Below are positions 33,486-42,464 of a stretch of 64,000 nt of DNA, one piece after another. Origin of the DNA: Arctic95D-9 sp035967665. Lineage in GTDB: Bacteria > Verrucomicrobiota > Verrucomicrobiia > Verrucomicrobiales > DEV007. Every line of letters begins with the position of its first letter. Within the stretch, counting starts at the first letter, position 1. Under the pieces are notes generated by a model. It ran no database searches and was not told where the DNA came from. It saw only the letters and a list, made by a program, of their open reading frames with translations. Made by a program: the position numbers and the translations under genes. The DNA lies in assembly GCA_035967665.1 (NCBI GenBank), contig JAYWLB010000081.1, positions 41,915 through 105,914 of the forward strand. Direction: 5' to 3'.

Positions 33486-35408
33486 ATGCACCCACTTCTC
33501 GATTCTCAGGACGAAAGTATTTACGTCCTTCGCACGACCGCACCGGGGCCCACCGGACTGCTCCCCTTTTCCCCTGAACAACTCGCCTCGGAGCCCAGCG
33601 GAAACCTTTTCGGCTGGACTCAGAACGTGGGAATGGGCTGGGACGCCGACAAGGTCGATGGTGGCGACTTCCTCATCCTGAGCACTCAGGGCGGGATTCG
33701 TAAACCTGACGGAACACCCGCTGCACTCGGATACCACAGCGGGCACTTTGAAGTGGGCCTGCTCATGGAGGAGGCCGCAAAAATCATCTCTTCACTCGGC
33801 GGCGTCCCCTTCGCCGGTTTCGTGAGCGATCCCTGCGACGGACGGACCCAGGGAACCGACGGAATGATGGATTCTCTCCCCTACCGGAATGACGCCTCGA
33901 CGGTGATGCGTCGTCTCATCCGCTCGCTCCCGACGCGCAAGGGTGTCATCGGAGTGGCAACCTGTGACAAGGGGCTCCCCGCGATGATGATGGCCCTGGC
34001 GTCCTGCCACGACCTGCCCTCCATTCTCGTTCCGGGTGGCGTCACCCTCGTCAGCGAAGACACCGACGAAGACCTCGGACGCATCCAGACGATCGGGGCA
34101 CGCTACGCGCAGGGAACGATGAGCCTTGCCGACGCCGCTGAAGCCGGATGCCGCGCTTGCGCCTCTCCCGGAGGTGGCTGCCAGTTTCTCGGGACCGCTG
34201 CTACAAGCCAGGTCATCGCGGAGGCACTTGGCCTGACCTTGCCACATTCCGCACTGGCTCCTTCCGGCTCGGAAATCTGGAGAGACATGGCGAGACGTTC
34301 CGGCGCAGCAGTCATGACCCTTCAAAACAGGGGCATCACTACAAAAGACATTCTCACCGAAGATGCCTTTGAAAATGCTCTCGCGGTTCACGCGGCATTC
34401 GGTGGTTCCACCAATTTAATCATGCACCTGCCCGCCGTCGCTCATCAGGCCGGAGTGCGACGCCCCACCGTCGACGACTGGAGACGGGTCAATGCTGAGA
34501 TTCCACGCATCGTCGACGCCCTGCCGAACGGCCCCGTACACCATGCCACCGTTCAGGTCTTTCTAGCCGGAGGCGTCCCTGAAGTGATGCTTCACTTGCG
34601 CGACAAAGGCCTGCTTCGCCTCGATGCCATGACCGTTTCCGGAAAAACTCTCGGAGAGAATCTTGAATGGTGGGAGAAGTCAGAACGCCGTCAGCGATTG
34701 CGTGAAAAACTGACCCAGCTCGACGGAATCGATCCTGACAATGTCATCATGTCACCGGAAGTCGCGGCGTCCCGCGGGCTGACCTCGACGGTTACCTTCC
34801 CCGGTGGCAACCTCACTCCCGACGGATCGGTCATCAAATCCACCGCGATTGATCCTTCCAAGATTGATGAAAACGGCATCTACCTCCACGAAGGCCCCGC
34901 CCGTGTTTTTGCATCGGAACCGGATGCCATCGCAGCGGTAAAATCCACCGGAGACGATAAAATCAAAGAGGGCGACGTCATTGTTCTCATCGGCCTTGGA
35001 CCGATCGGCTGCGGCATGCCGGAAACAGCGCAGCTTACGATCGCTTTGAAACACCTCCCCTGGGGCAAGAATGTTGCTCTCATTACTGACGGACGCTTTT
35101 CCGGCGTTTCGACCGGAGCCTGCGTCGGCCACATTTCCCCCGAAGCCTGGGCCGGTGGTCCGATTGGAAAAGTGCGGGACGGCGATCTCATTCGAGTTAA
35201 AATCGACTGCCGGAAAATGACCGGTTCTGTCGATTATGCCGGCAACGTCGACGAACTCATGGAGAGAGCGACCAATGAAAAACTGAAACCGCTTCCCAAC
35301 GTCCCCGATGACACCCGTCTCTGGGCCGCGCTCCAGAACGTGAGCGGCGGAACCTGGGGCGGTTGCGTTTACGACGTCGATGCGATTATCGAAAAACTGA
35401 TGACATAG
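33486..35408 (+). CDS. yjhG: YjhG/YagF-type D-xylonate dehydratase (IlvD/Edd family)
   Basis: A 640-residue iron-sulfur dehydratase. The long N-terminal part (SGNLFGWTQNVGMGWDADKV, LSTQGGIRKPDG, LGYHSGHFEVGLL) is particular to the YjhG/YagF branch rather than IlvD. Cluster cysteines are Cys117 (SDPCDGRTQGTDGM), Cys160 (ATCDKGLPAMMMA) and Cys232 (SPGGGCQFLGTAATSQ). The reaction is dehydration of D-xylonate to 2-keto-3-deoxy-D-xylonate. The upstream FAH-family dehydratase would take the next step. No xylose dehydrogenase or ketoglutarate-semialdehyde dehydrogenase is encoded in the window. Confidence 0.9.
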   Translation: MHPLLDSQDESIYVLRTTAPGPTGLLPFSPEQLASEPSGNLFGWTQNVGMGWDADKVDGGDFLILSTQGGIRKPDGTPAALGYHSGHFEVGLLMEEAAKIISSLGGVPFAGFVSDPCDGRTQGTDGMMDSLPYRNDASTVMRRLIRSLPTRKGVIGVATCDKGLPAMMMALASCHDLPSILVPGGVTLVSEDTDEDLGRIQTIGARYAQGTMSLADAAEAGCRACASPGGGCQFLGTAATSQVIAEALGLTLPHSALAPSGSEIWRDMARRSGAAVMTLQNRGITTKDILTEDAFENALAVHAAFGGSTNLIMHLPAVAHQAGVRRPTVDDWRRVNAEIPRIVDALPNGPVHHATVQVFLAGGVPEVMLHLRDKGLLRLDAMTVSGKTLGENLEWWEKSERRQRLREKLTQLDGIDPDNVIMSPEVAASRGLTSTVTFPGGNLTPDGSVIKSTAIDPSKIDENGIYLHEGPARVFASEPDAIAAVKSTGDDKIKEGDVIVLIGLGPIGCGMPETAQLTIALKHLPWGKNVALITDGRFSGVSTGACVGHISPEAWAGGPIGKVRDGDLIRVKIDCRKMTGSVDYAGNVDELMERATNEKLKPLPNVPDDTRLWAALQNVSGGTWGGCVYDVDAIIEKLMT

Positions 35409-35451
35409 CAGGGAACGCCCGCCGCTGAGAATCACGCAAAGCGTCCAGGAG

Positions 35452-38118
35452 CTATCCTTTCAAAGTCGCCAGATAAGCGATCAGGTCCCGTAATTCCTCG
35501 TGGCTGAGACTGTTGGTGAGGCCCTGAGGCATCAGTGAACCTGCATTCGTAATTTTGGAAATCTCGACTCGCTGAATCGCTTTCACCTCTCCCGAAGCGG
35601 TGTCTTTAAGATAAAAGAATTCGGCATCGTCCTTTTCCTTGTAGCCGGAATAGGTGTCCCCGCCTTTCGTGGAAACCACGGTTGAGAAGTAACCCTCTTT
35701 CAACTGCCGCTGTGGCCAGAGCACCGATTCGATAAGCAGATCAGGCGTGAGACCGGCGCCCACGGTATCGAGCGACGGCCCGATAATGCCTCCGATCCCC
35801 TTCAGTTGGTGACAGGCAAAGCAGGTCAATTCGGCACGCTGATAAATCTTCCCACCCGCTTCAGGATCTCCCGAAGCGACCACCTCAGCGGCGAGTTCTT
35901 TCACAAACTCAGCGGAGTAGGCCCTCGCGCCGGAGGCCACTCCCATCGCATCCTGAATGACGCCTAACAATGCTTCATCGCCCCGCCCCATTTCACTCAT
36001 CGCGGTTGAAAGAACCGTGGCCGATTCTTTGCTGATTCCGACTTTCTTCAGCGCCTCAGCCAATTCCTGAGGCCCTTTTTCTCTCGCCAGAAACGGGCTC
36101 ACAAAGGGAATCGCCATTTCGGCAGAACTCACACCCGCAAGAAATCCCGCAGCCTCCTGAGCCGCTCTTACCGGCGCGACATCAGCGAGTGCGGCGATCA
36201 ATGCAGGTTTCACGGCATCGCTTTCTTTGCTCCACAATTCCAAAAGAACAGGAGCGGCTTTTCCTTTCTCAATCTGAGCAAACGCCCCCGCCGCGGTTCC
36301 CCGAAGCTGCGTCGACGCGTCCTTGTTCATCATCACCCGTCGAACAGGATCCGACGCTTTAGTCGTATTCCACAACCCCGCAATGCGAATCGCATTCGTT
36401 CTTACCTCAGTGTCTCCTGATCCAAGCAGAGCCAGCAAATCATCTTCATAGCCGGCAGATGGACGCACGCGGCGTTTCCCTGACTGCTCAACGATCGCCT
36501 TCAAGGTTGCGGCATCGGTTTCCCGGTTGATTAGAGATCGCAAATCTTCAGGACCTCCCGTTTTTGCAATCACCTCGGCAAAGCGAGCCCGCTCTTCATC
36601 GGACACTCCCTCTTTGGCGAAGTGGCGTTTTGCAATCTCGAGGGCCTCAGTTCCACCAATCGTTTCGAGAGCAAAAGCGAGATGCTCTGTGTTCCCGATT
36701 TTCAACTTCCCCGACTCGACCGCCGGTAGCCAGTCCTTCGCGAGGGCATGGACCGACTGCTCTAAAGCATAGTCAATGAACCGGTCACGGGGATAGTCGA
36801 GCGCCTTCAAAATCGAACTCAACGCATCGGGTTCCCCGCTGTTAGCCAGCCCAACAATAGCACGGAGGCGCACCCGGGGATCCTCGCCAATCTCCGTGAG
36901 AGGAGCCTCAGTGACCTCCTCGCTGCCCCGCAACTGATGGTAAAGCGGCAGCTCCTCACTCAACTCCCGCCCTTTCGCGGTGAGCCGCCAGATTCTCCCA
37001 TGCTCTGCGTCTCTGTCAGGGTGACGCAAGGACGCCTGATAGTGACCAATGATAGGATTGAACCAGTCAGCCACATAAATCGCACCGTCTCCCCCGATTC
37101 GAACCTCGACGGGGCGGAAGCTCGAATGCTCAGAAGAGAGAATTTCGAGAGGCTCCACTTTTGCGAAACCTGAGTCCTCTTTCACGAGAGGGTAAGCACT
37201 GACCCGGTGTGAATAGTAACCGGCGATGAGAATGTGATTTTGAAGCCAGTCAGGGAGGTGCGCGGAAATGACGTATTCGCCCCCCATCGATTTGCCGGGG
37301 GTCGACCCCATATTACCGATCTCACCAAGATCCTTCTGATGTGTCGTCGGGATCAACCCCGGAGTCGCAAAAATGAGCTCCTTGTTGTTTGATTTGATGA
37401 AGAGAGAACCCTCTTTATCAAAAATAATGCCACAGGGGTTCTGACTGGCTAAACTTGGAAAACAATACGGATCGAGTCTCAAATTCCGCGGATTGAAGCG
37501 CCAAAATCCTGCGGTGTCTCCGCGAACGATCCCCCACGGGGTTTCGACACGGGAATAACAATGCAACCCCTGACTGAAATACAAACATCCATCCGGCCCC
37601 CACGTGAAATTGGAAATATTCTGGTGAGTATCCCCTGTTCCGAATCCCGTCAGAACAACCTCCCTGCTGTCGGCAACACCGTCTCCGTCCTCATCATTCA
37701 GAAAGAGAAGATCAGCTCCCTCACCGATATACACACCGTCCCGGTATAGCGCGAAACCCATCGGCATATCGAGGCCGTCAGCGTAGACAGTGGACTTGTC
37801 CGCCTTCCCGTCCGCATCGGTGTCTTCGAGAATCACGAGGGTATCATTCGGCCCCTGCCCGGGTTTTAGCTGGGCGTAGGTCAGGGTCGTCAGAACCCAG
37901 AGCCGTCCCCGCTCATCCCAATGCATCGCAATCGGATTGGCGATGCCCATGGACTCATCCGCGAAGAGATTAATCTCAAAATCCGGATGGACTTTGAACG
38001 CCTCCAACTGAGCCTTTACCGAATTGTCTTTCGCGGTTTTTCCCACGGATACGGCATACGCGGAAGTCGAAGTCACCAGTGCGGTGAGGATAAATACTTT
38101 GCTCAAAAACCACTTCAT
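35452..38118 (-). CDS. Exported beta-propeller / HEAT-repeat / cytochrome c protein
   Basis: An 888-residue protein with a signal peptide (about 1-22). The N-terminal ~380 residues are a PVC 'membrane-bound dehydrogenase' propeller (FEINLFADESMGIANPIAMH, LVILEDTDADGKADKSTVYA, GDGAIYVADWFNPIIGHYQ). Residues ~410-740 are helical HEAT-like repeats. The end is a cytochrome c domain with CFACH (766-770) and Met ligand candidate in SLMPQGL (about 863). It probably oxidises a carbohydrate or alcohol in the periplasm and passes electrons on (inference). It overlaps the SGNH-like gene upstream by 4 nt, so the pair is translationally coupled. Confidence 0.88.
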   Translation of the reverse strand: MKWFLSKVFILTALVTSTSAYAVSVGKTAKDNSVKAQLEAFKVHPDFEINLFADESMGIANPIAMHWDERGRLWVLTTLTYAQLKPGQGPNDTLVILEDTDADGKADKSTVYADGLDMPMGFALYRDGVYIGEGADLLFLNDEDGDGVADSREVVLTGFGTGDTHQNISNFTWGPDGCLYFSQGLHCYSRVETPWGIVRGDTAGFWRFNPRNLRLDPYCFPSLASQNPCGIIFDKEGSLFIKSNNKELIFATPGLIPTTHQKDLGEIGNMGSTPGKSMGGEYVISAHLPDWLQNHILIAGYYSHRVSAYPLVKEDSGFAKVEPLEILSSEHSSFRPVEVRIGGDGAIYVADWFNPIIGHYQASLRHPDRDAEHGRIWRLTAKGRELSEELPLYHQLRGSEEVTEAPLTEIGEDPRVRLRAIVGLANSGEPDALSSILKALDYPRDRFIDYALEQSVHALAKDWLPAVESGKLKIGNTEHLAFALETIGGTEALEIAKRHFAKEGVSDEERARFAEVIAKTGGPEDLRSLINRETDAATLKAIVEQSGKRRVRPSAGYEDDLLALLGSGDTEVRTNAIRIAGLWNTTKASDPVRRVMMNKDASTQLRGTAAGAFAQIEKGKAAPVLLELWSKESDAVKPALIAALADVAPVRAAQEAAGFLAGVSSAEMAIPFVSPFLAREKGPQELAEALKKVGISKESATVLSTAMSEMGRGDEALLGVIQDAMGVASGARAYSAEFVKELAAEVVASGDPEAGGKIYQRAELTCFACHQLKGIGGIIGPSLDTVGAGLTPDLLIESVLWPQRQLKEGYFSTVVSTKGGDTYSGYKEKDDAEFFYLKDTASGEVKAIQRVEISKITNAGSLMPQGLTNSLSHEELRDLIAYLATLKG

Positions 38119-39125
38119 TTCACAAGTCCTTCACTAAATTTCCACAGGCGCGCCTCTACCTCTGAGATAAGCGACGGGATCTCCTGAATTTCCTCTTCAA
38201 ACCATCGCCGGCTCGGGTCTTCATTATCACGCGAGCTGGGAACACTCTGGCGATCCCCAAAGAGGAAGGCCCAGTTCGTCGGTCGGTAATACTGATGCCA
38301 AAGATGATTCTTTAATCGAACATCGTCTTCGATCCCGTCGCTCCACTCACCTTTCCATCCAAGTTCCTTTGCGAGGCGAACCGCGAACTGCCTCTGCCCG
38401 ATTTCGGAAAGATAAATTCCGTTCCCGCTGAAAGCATCGGCCTCATAATCCCCCGAATCAAAGAAACGGGCCCCCTGTCTTTCCGCGAGGGCCTCGATCG
38501 CTTCCGTGTATTTCGAGAGAACGGCATTTCTTTGCTCAGCCAATTCACGTCCTTCCCCATCCGGCTGAGTCGGTGCCATCGCGCCGCTAAACGGAATCGG
38601 AGCAACGAGGACGATGCGTTCAGAAAAACGCTTCAACTCCGAGACGAGGGCTTCATAGCTCGTCACGAATTCTGAAAGGCGGGCTTCGCCATCGAGCGAT
38701 TCCATTTTCCCGAACATCAAAATCATCGTCCCCGGATCGATTTTCTCGCGCAGATCAGGAACACTGCCTTCACGATCGTCACCTTTTTCTGTATAAAAAT
38801 ACATCGGACGTTGCTGACGATAAACGGTATCCGCTGACCACCCGATATTTCGGATCCGGAGTTTCCTCCCCTTCCATGCGGAAAGCATCGCCATATCGAA
38901 ATCCGGATACTCCCGCATCAGATAGACATCAGCCCCACCCATCAAAGAGATCGTTTCGCCCTGCAGAGGAACGAATGAACCCTCTTTGATCGCAGGGCCA
39001 AGAGGGTTAGGTGGCTTATTAAAATGCCTCACCAGAGCCTGCGAGTCATCCTGCAGGGCCGGATCAAACGCATCAGCCTCAAGTAGGCATCCAAAAAGAA
39101 CTGTCAATAGGATCGCTCTCCACAT
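38115..39125 (-). CDS. Exported SGNH/GDSL-hydrolase-like protein with degraded catalytic motifs
   Basis: A 336-residue protein with a signal peptide (about 1-19). The fold is recognisable: block I ISLMGGADVYLM (about 59-70), block II NIGWSADTV, block III LMFGKMES, a strand VLVAPIPF, and block V NGIYLSEIGQRQFA. The block I serine (GDS) and the block V histidine (normally D-x-x-H) are replaced, so classic esterase activity is doubtful and a binding role is possible. It is encoded first in a two-gene unit with the propeller/HEAT/cytochrome gene. The same modules are fused in the 43452-46961 protein. Confidence 0.75.
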   Translation of the reverse strand: MWRAILLTVLFGCLLEADAFDPALQDDSQALVRHFNKPPNPLGPAIKEGSFVPLQGETISLMGGADVYLMREYPDFDMAMLSAWKGRKLRIRNIGWSADTVYRQQRPMYFYTEKGDDREGSVPDLREKIDPGTMILMFGKMESLDGEARLSEFVTSYEALVSELKRFSERIVLVAPIPFSGAMAPTQPDGEGRELAEQRNAVLSKYTEAIEALAERQGARFFDSGDYEADAFSGNGIYLSEIGQRQFAVRLAKELGWKGEWSDGIEDDVRLKNHLWHQYYRPTNWAFLFGDRQSVPSSRDNEDPSRRWFEEEIQEIPSLISEVEARLWKFSEGLVK

Positions 39126-39229
39126 CCTGACACGGTGATGAATGATGCAATCATCCGCAAGGACGGGATAGCGGCCAACTACTCAAAAGTTTCCCTTCCC
39201 ATTCTTTAGGTTCGCGCTACAAATTCCCT

Positions 39230-40954
39230 ATGTCAGAAAGAGACCCTTCCACCCTTCGCAGCGCCCGCTGGTTTGCTCCGGACGATCAACGCAGCTTCGG
39301 TCACCGTTCCCGTCTCAAGCAGATGGGATTCGATACTGAAGACTTCAAAGCGAAACCCGTAATCGGCATTCTCAATACGTGGTCTGACATGAACAACTGT
39401 CACACGCACTTTCGCGACCGCGCCGAAGAAGTGAAACGCGGCGTATGGCAGCAAGGCGGCTTTCCGGTGGAAATCCCCGTGATGTCTCTCTCGGAGAGCT
39501 TCATGAAGCCTACGAGCATGTATTACCGAAACCTCCTCGCACTGGAGGTGGAGGAAACGATGCGCTGCTACCCCCTCGACGGCGTCGTTCTCATGGGTGG
39601 CTGCGACAAAACCGTTCCCGCTCTCATCATGGGAGCAACTTCGGCGAACCTTCCCTCGATCTTTTTTCCCGCAGGCCCCATGCTGAAAGGTTGCTGGCGC
39701 GGCGAAACACTCGGCTCCGGGACCGATATGTGGAAATACTGGGCGGAGCGTCAGGCCGGCAATCTTTGCGAAGATGGCTGGAATGAACTCGAAGACGGTA
39801 TCGCCCGCTCTCCCGGTCACTGCATGACGATGGGCACCGCCTCCACGATGACGGCTATCGCCGAAGTGCTGGGGCTCTGCCTTCCCGGATCGACATCCAT
39901 CCCCGCAGTACATTCTACTCATGCGAGAATGGCTTCCGCCTGCGGGCGGCGCATCGTTGATCTCGCCTGGGATAAAGTCACTCCGCGCAGCCTCCTCACG
40001 GAAGATGCATTTCACAATGCGATCGTCACTGACATGGCACTGGGAGGCTCAACCAACGCAATCATCCACCTCATCGCGATGGCGGGACGGGCAGGAGTCA
40101 AACTCACCCTCGAACAGTTCGATGAGATCTCGCAGCAGGTTTCCGTGATCGCCAATATTCGTCCCTGTGGAGAGTATGTGATGGAGGATTTTTATGATGC
40201 CGGTGGGATTCTCGCGCTTCTCAGCCAGATCAAATCACAGCTGAAGCTGAATGCCCCGACCGTTTCCGGGAAAACCCTCGGCGAAAATCTCGAAGGTGCC
40301 GAAGTCTTCAACGACGATGTGATCCGCCCCCTCGACAAACCGGTCTCGAATGCCGGCGGCACCTTTGTCCTGCGCGGCAATCTCGCCCCTGATGGAGCAG
40401 TGATTAAGCCGACTGCAGCTGAACCCAAACTGCTCGCCCACGAAGGCCCCGCCGTCGTTTTCAAGGACTATGCCGACCTGAAAGAGCGGATCCACGATGA
40501 ATCCATGGGCCTCACCGCAGACCACATCATCGTCCTCCAGAATGCCGGCCCTATCGGCGCTCCGGGGATACCGGAATGGGGAATGCTTCCGATCCCGAAT
40601 TACCTTCTCAAGCAGGGGGTTCGAGACATGCTGCGCCTTTCCGATGCCCGCATGAGCGGCACCAGCTACGGCGCCTGCGTGCTCCACATCGCCCCGGAAT
40701 CGGCGATTGGCGGACCACTTGCAGCAGTGCGCGACGGCGACCTCATCGAGGTAAATGTCGAAAAACGCATCCTCGAACTGAAGGTTTCCGATGAAGAACT
40801 GCAATCCCGCCTCGCAGAATGGACAGCTCCTCCCCCGCGTCATCGTCGCGGCTACGGCCAGCTCTACGCGGATGAAATCACCCAGGCTCCCGAGGGATGT
40901 GACTTCCGGTTCATGCATGCAGGTGACGATGTCGATGAACCTGATATTTTCTGA
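39230..40954 (+). CDS. L-arabinonate-type dehydratase (IlvD/Edd family)
   Basis: A 574-residue iron-sulfur sugar-acid dehydratase. Candidate cluster cysteines are Cys57 (WSDMNNCHTHFRDRAEEVK), Cys125 (MGGCDKTVPALIMGA) and Cys198 (SPGHCMTMGTASTM). Overall length and the N-terminal LRSARWF followed by PVIGILNTWSDM match L-arabinonate/D-xylonate dehydratases such as the Rhizobium enzyme (from memory), rather than dihydroxyacid dehydratase of branched-chain amino acid synthesis. The product would be 2-keto-3-deoxy-L-arabinonate or a related keto-acid. It lies 3.8 kb from the YjhG-type gene on the same strand; the propeller/SGNH operon between them is on the other strand. Confidence 0.87.
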   Translation: MSERDPSTLRSARWFAPDDQRSFGHRSRLKQMGFDTEDFKAKPVIGILNTWSDMNNCHTHFRDRAEEVKRGVWQQGGFPVEIPVMSLSESFMKPTSMYYRNLLALEVEETMRCYPLDGVVLMGGCDKTVPALIMGATSANLPSIFFPAGPMLKGCWRGETLGSGTDMWKYWAERQAGNLCEDGWNELEDGIARSPGHCMTMGTASTMTAIAEVLGLCLPGSTSIPAVHSTHARMASACGRRIVDLAWDKVTPRSLLTEDAFHNAIVTDMALGGSTNAIIHLIAMAGRAGVKLTLEQFDEISQQVSVIANIRPCGEYVMEDFYDAGGILALLSQIKSQLKLNAPTVSGKTLGENLEGAEVFNDDVIRPLDKPVSNAGGTFVLRGNLAPDGAVIKPTAAEPKLLAHEGPAVVFKDYADLKERIHDESMGLTADHIIVLQNAGPIGAPGIPEWGMLPIPNYLLKQGVRDMLRLSDARMSGTSYGACVLHIAPESAIGGPLAAVRDGDLIEVNVEKRILELKVSDEELQSRLAEWTAPPPRHRRGYGQLYADEITQAPEGCDFRFMHAGDDVDEPDIF

Positions 40955-41024
40955 CTAGTTAACTAATCAAAAACACTCTCGATTCCCGCGCAGGTTTGGG
41001 ATAAGATTTCGAATCGAATTGAGT

Positions 41025-41999
41025 ATGGAAGAAGCTGAAGAAGCCAGCCCTGCAAAACGCGCGCCAAGGTCTACCACGTATGTGATCAGTTCCGCCTGCC
41101 TCGCAGCACTGATCCTCGGAATGACACTCTTCCTCCTCGTTCGCGGATTTCAGTGGCGAAGCGCCCTTGCCGACCTCCGGTCTGAACCGGGAATTGAAAT
41201 CCTCAGTGTCGAGCGTCTCGGCTTTTTCAAGAAACGCCTGAGAGGCCTCAAAGACCCGCTCGCCCCCACTGCTGAATCGATTTTAAGAAAACACAACATC
41301 GGATCGCACAGCGCGGAAGTGCTCCTGACCGAATACCATTCGCTCAACACGCCTTATGCTCTCGCAAGAACCGAAAAAGAGCAGGCCCGGTTCAACGATC
41401 TTAAGACATCGCTAACGACCGCGCTCGGTGAGTTTGCGAAATCAATGACCGAAAAGCGTGAAGCCGACCTCGAGAAGATCACTCAGATGCTTTTCGAGGC
41501 ACGCTTTCCCCGGGCGATGGAATCAGTCGATATCCACTGGAAAAAAGGTGAATGGATCCTCAAGGGCGAACTCTACGCCCCTGCCCGTGCAACCCTCGTT
41601 GAGGAAGCACCGACTTACCTCGTGGAGGGGGAATTGAATACCGAAGATCTCATCGATCTCACCGAGTCGAGGGGTTCATCCCTTCGTGAGCAAATCCAGT
41701 CGACCAACCTTTTCGCCGTGGATATTGATGGCAAGGCGGCGCATACCGAACGGATCGCGAGACTGCTCAAGGACTACGACGAGGTTTGCGAACACTCGAA
41801 CCTCCCCTTCCCCCGCTTCCGACTCGAAGCAGAGGCAAATGATCGCAGTGAGACACAGGAAAAGCTCGATGAGATTCGGAAACAGCTCTCTGACAGCGCC
41901 TCGCTGGAAAGCAAGCGCTTCCTCCCCGACTCGATCAAAACGATCTCCCATAGCGGAGAAGCAAAGGCGCATCTTTTCATCGTGCCGACTCCACAATAA
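41025..41999 (+). CDS. Single-pass membrane protein with large extracytoplasmic domain
   Basis: About 324 residues from the ATG at 41025 (TTG at 41019 possible). One membrane helix near the N-terminus (SACLAALILGMTLFLLVRGF) is followed by an alpha/beta region of roughly 280 residues without cysteine pairs or catalytic motifs. LADLRSEPGIEILSVERLGF and VDIHWKKGEWILKGELYAPA suggest BON- or OmpA-linker-like strands, and a charged helical segment follows (LKDYDEVCEHSNLPFPRFRLEAE is part of it only in outline). I do not recognise a family. The DUF2752 gene begins 4 nt after its stop, so they are co-transcribed. Confidence 0.6.
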   Translation: MEEAEEASPAKRAPRSTTYVISSACLAALILGMTLFLLVRGFQWRSALADLRSEPGIEILSVERLGFFKKRLRGLKDPLAPTAESILRKHNIGSHSAEVLLTEYHSLNTPYALARTEKEQARFNDLKTSLTTALGEFAKSMTEKREADLEKITQMLFEARFPRAMESVDIHWKKGEWILKGELYAPARATLVEEAPTYLVEGELNTEDLIDLTESRGSSLREQIQSTNLFAVDIDGKAAHTERIARLLKDYDEVCEHSNLPFPRFRLEAEANDRSETQEKLDEIRKQLSDSASLESKRFLPDSIKTISHSGEAKAHLFIVPTPQ

Positions 42000-42003
42000 A
42001 TCA

Positions 42004-42402
42004 ATGGGCCGAAGGCATCCTGAAGTCCTCGTCGCGCCGACGGTCACCTTTCTCGCCGTTGTCGCACTGGTGGGATTCGCGAGAGTTTATGAGCACAGCC
42101 CGATCCAGGCGCCCTCCTGCGGGTTTCGAAATACCTTCGGGATTCCCTGCCTCTCCTGCGGCGGGACGAGGGCCTTTGAATCGCTCTCACACGGCCGTTT
42201 CCTTGAGGCAATCGCGTTCAATCCGGCCATCATTCTCGGCGTCGGCGCGGTGCTGGTCTGGTTCATCGCCGGACTAATCCGCTTTTTCCGTGGTCGCGCC
42301 CCGGGGCAGGAAGGCCGGAGGATAAGTGTCAAAAAGCTCAGCCTGCTCCTCTTTCTAATCCTGACATTCAACTGGATCTATCTGATTCTTTTTCTTCCCT
42401 GA
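42004..42402 (+). CDS. DUF2752 small membrane protein
   Basis: A 132-residue inner-membrane protein with three predicted helices. The DUF2752 signature is SCGFRNTFGIPCLSCGGTRA (Cys39, Cys49, Cys52), followed by SLSHGRFLEAIAFNP. The frame is open much further upstream, but that part is the shadow of the preceding gene, and the ATG at 42004 follows its stop by 4 nt. The function of the family is unknown; the conserved cysteines suggest metal binding or redox. It is translationally linked to the single-pass membrane protein upstream. Confidence 0.85.
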   Translation: MGRRHPEVLVAPTVTFLAVVALVGFARVYEHSPIQAPSCGFRNTFGIPCLSCGGTRAFESLSHGRFLEAIAFNPAIILGVGAVLVWFIAGLIRFFRGRAPGQEGRRISVKKLSLLLFLILTFNWIYLILFLP

Positions 42403-42464
42403 GACCGGAATATCGCACTCCATTTTGTGCTCTTCTTAAGGCGGAGCAGTGTTATGATGCCGAC

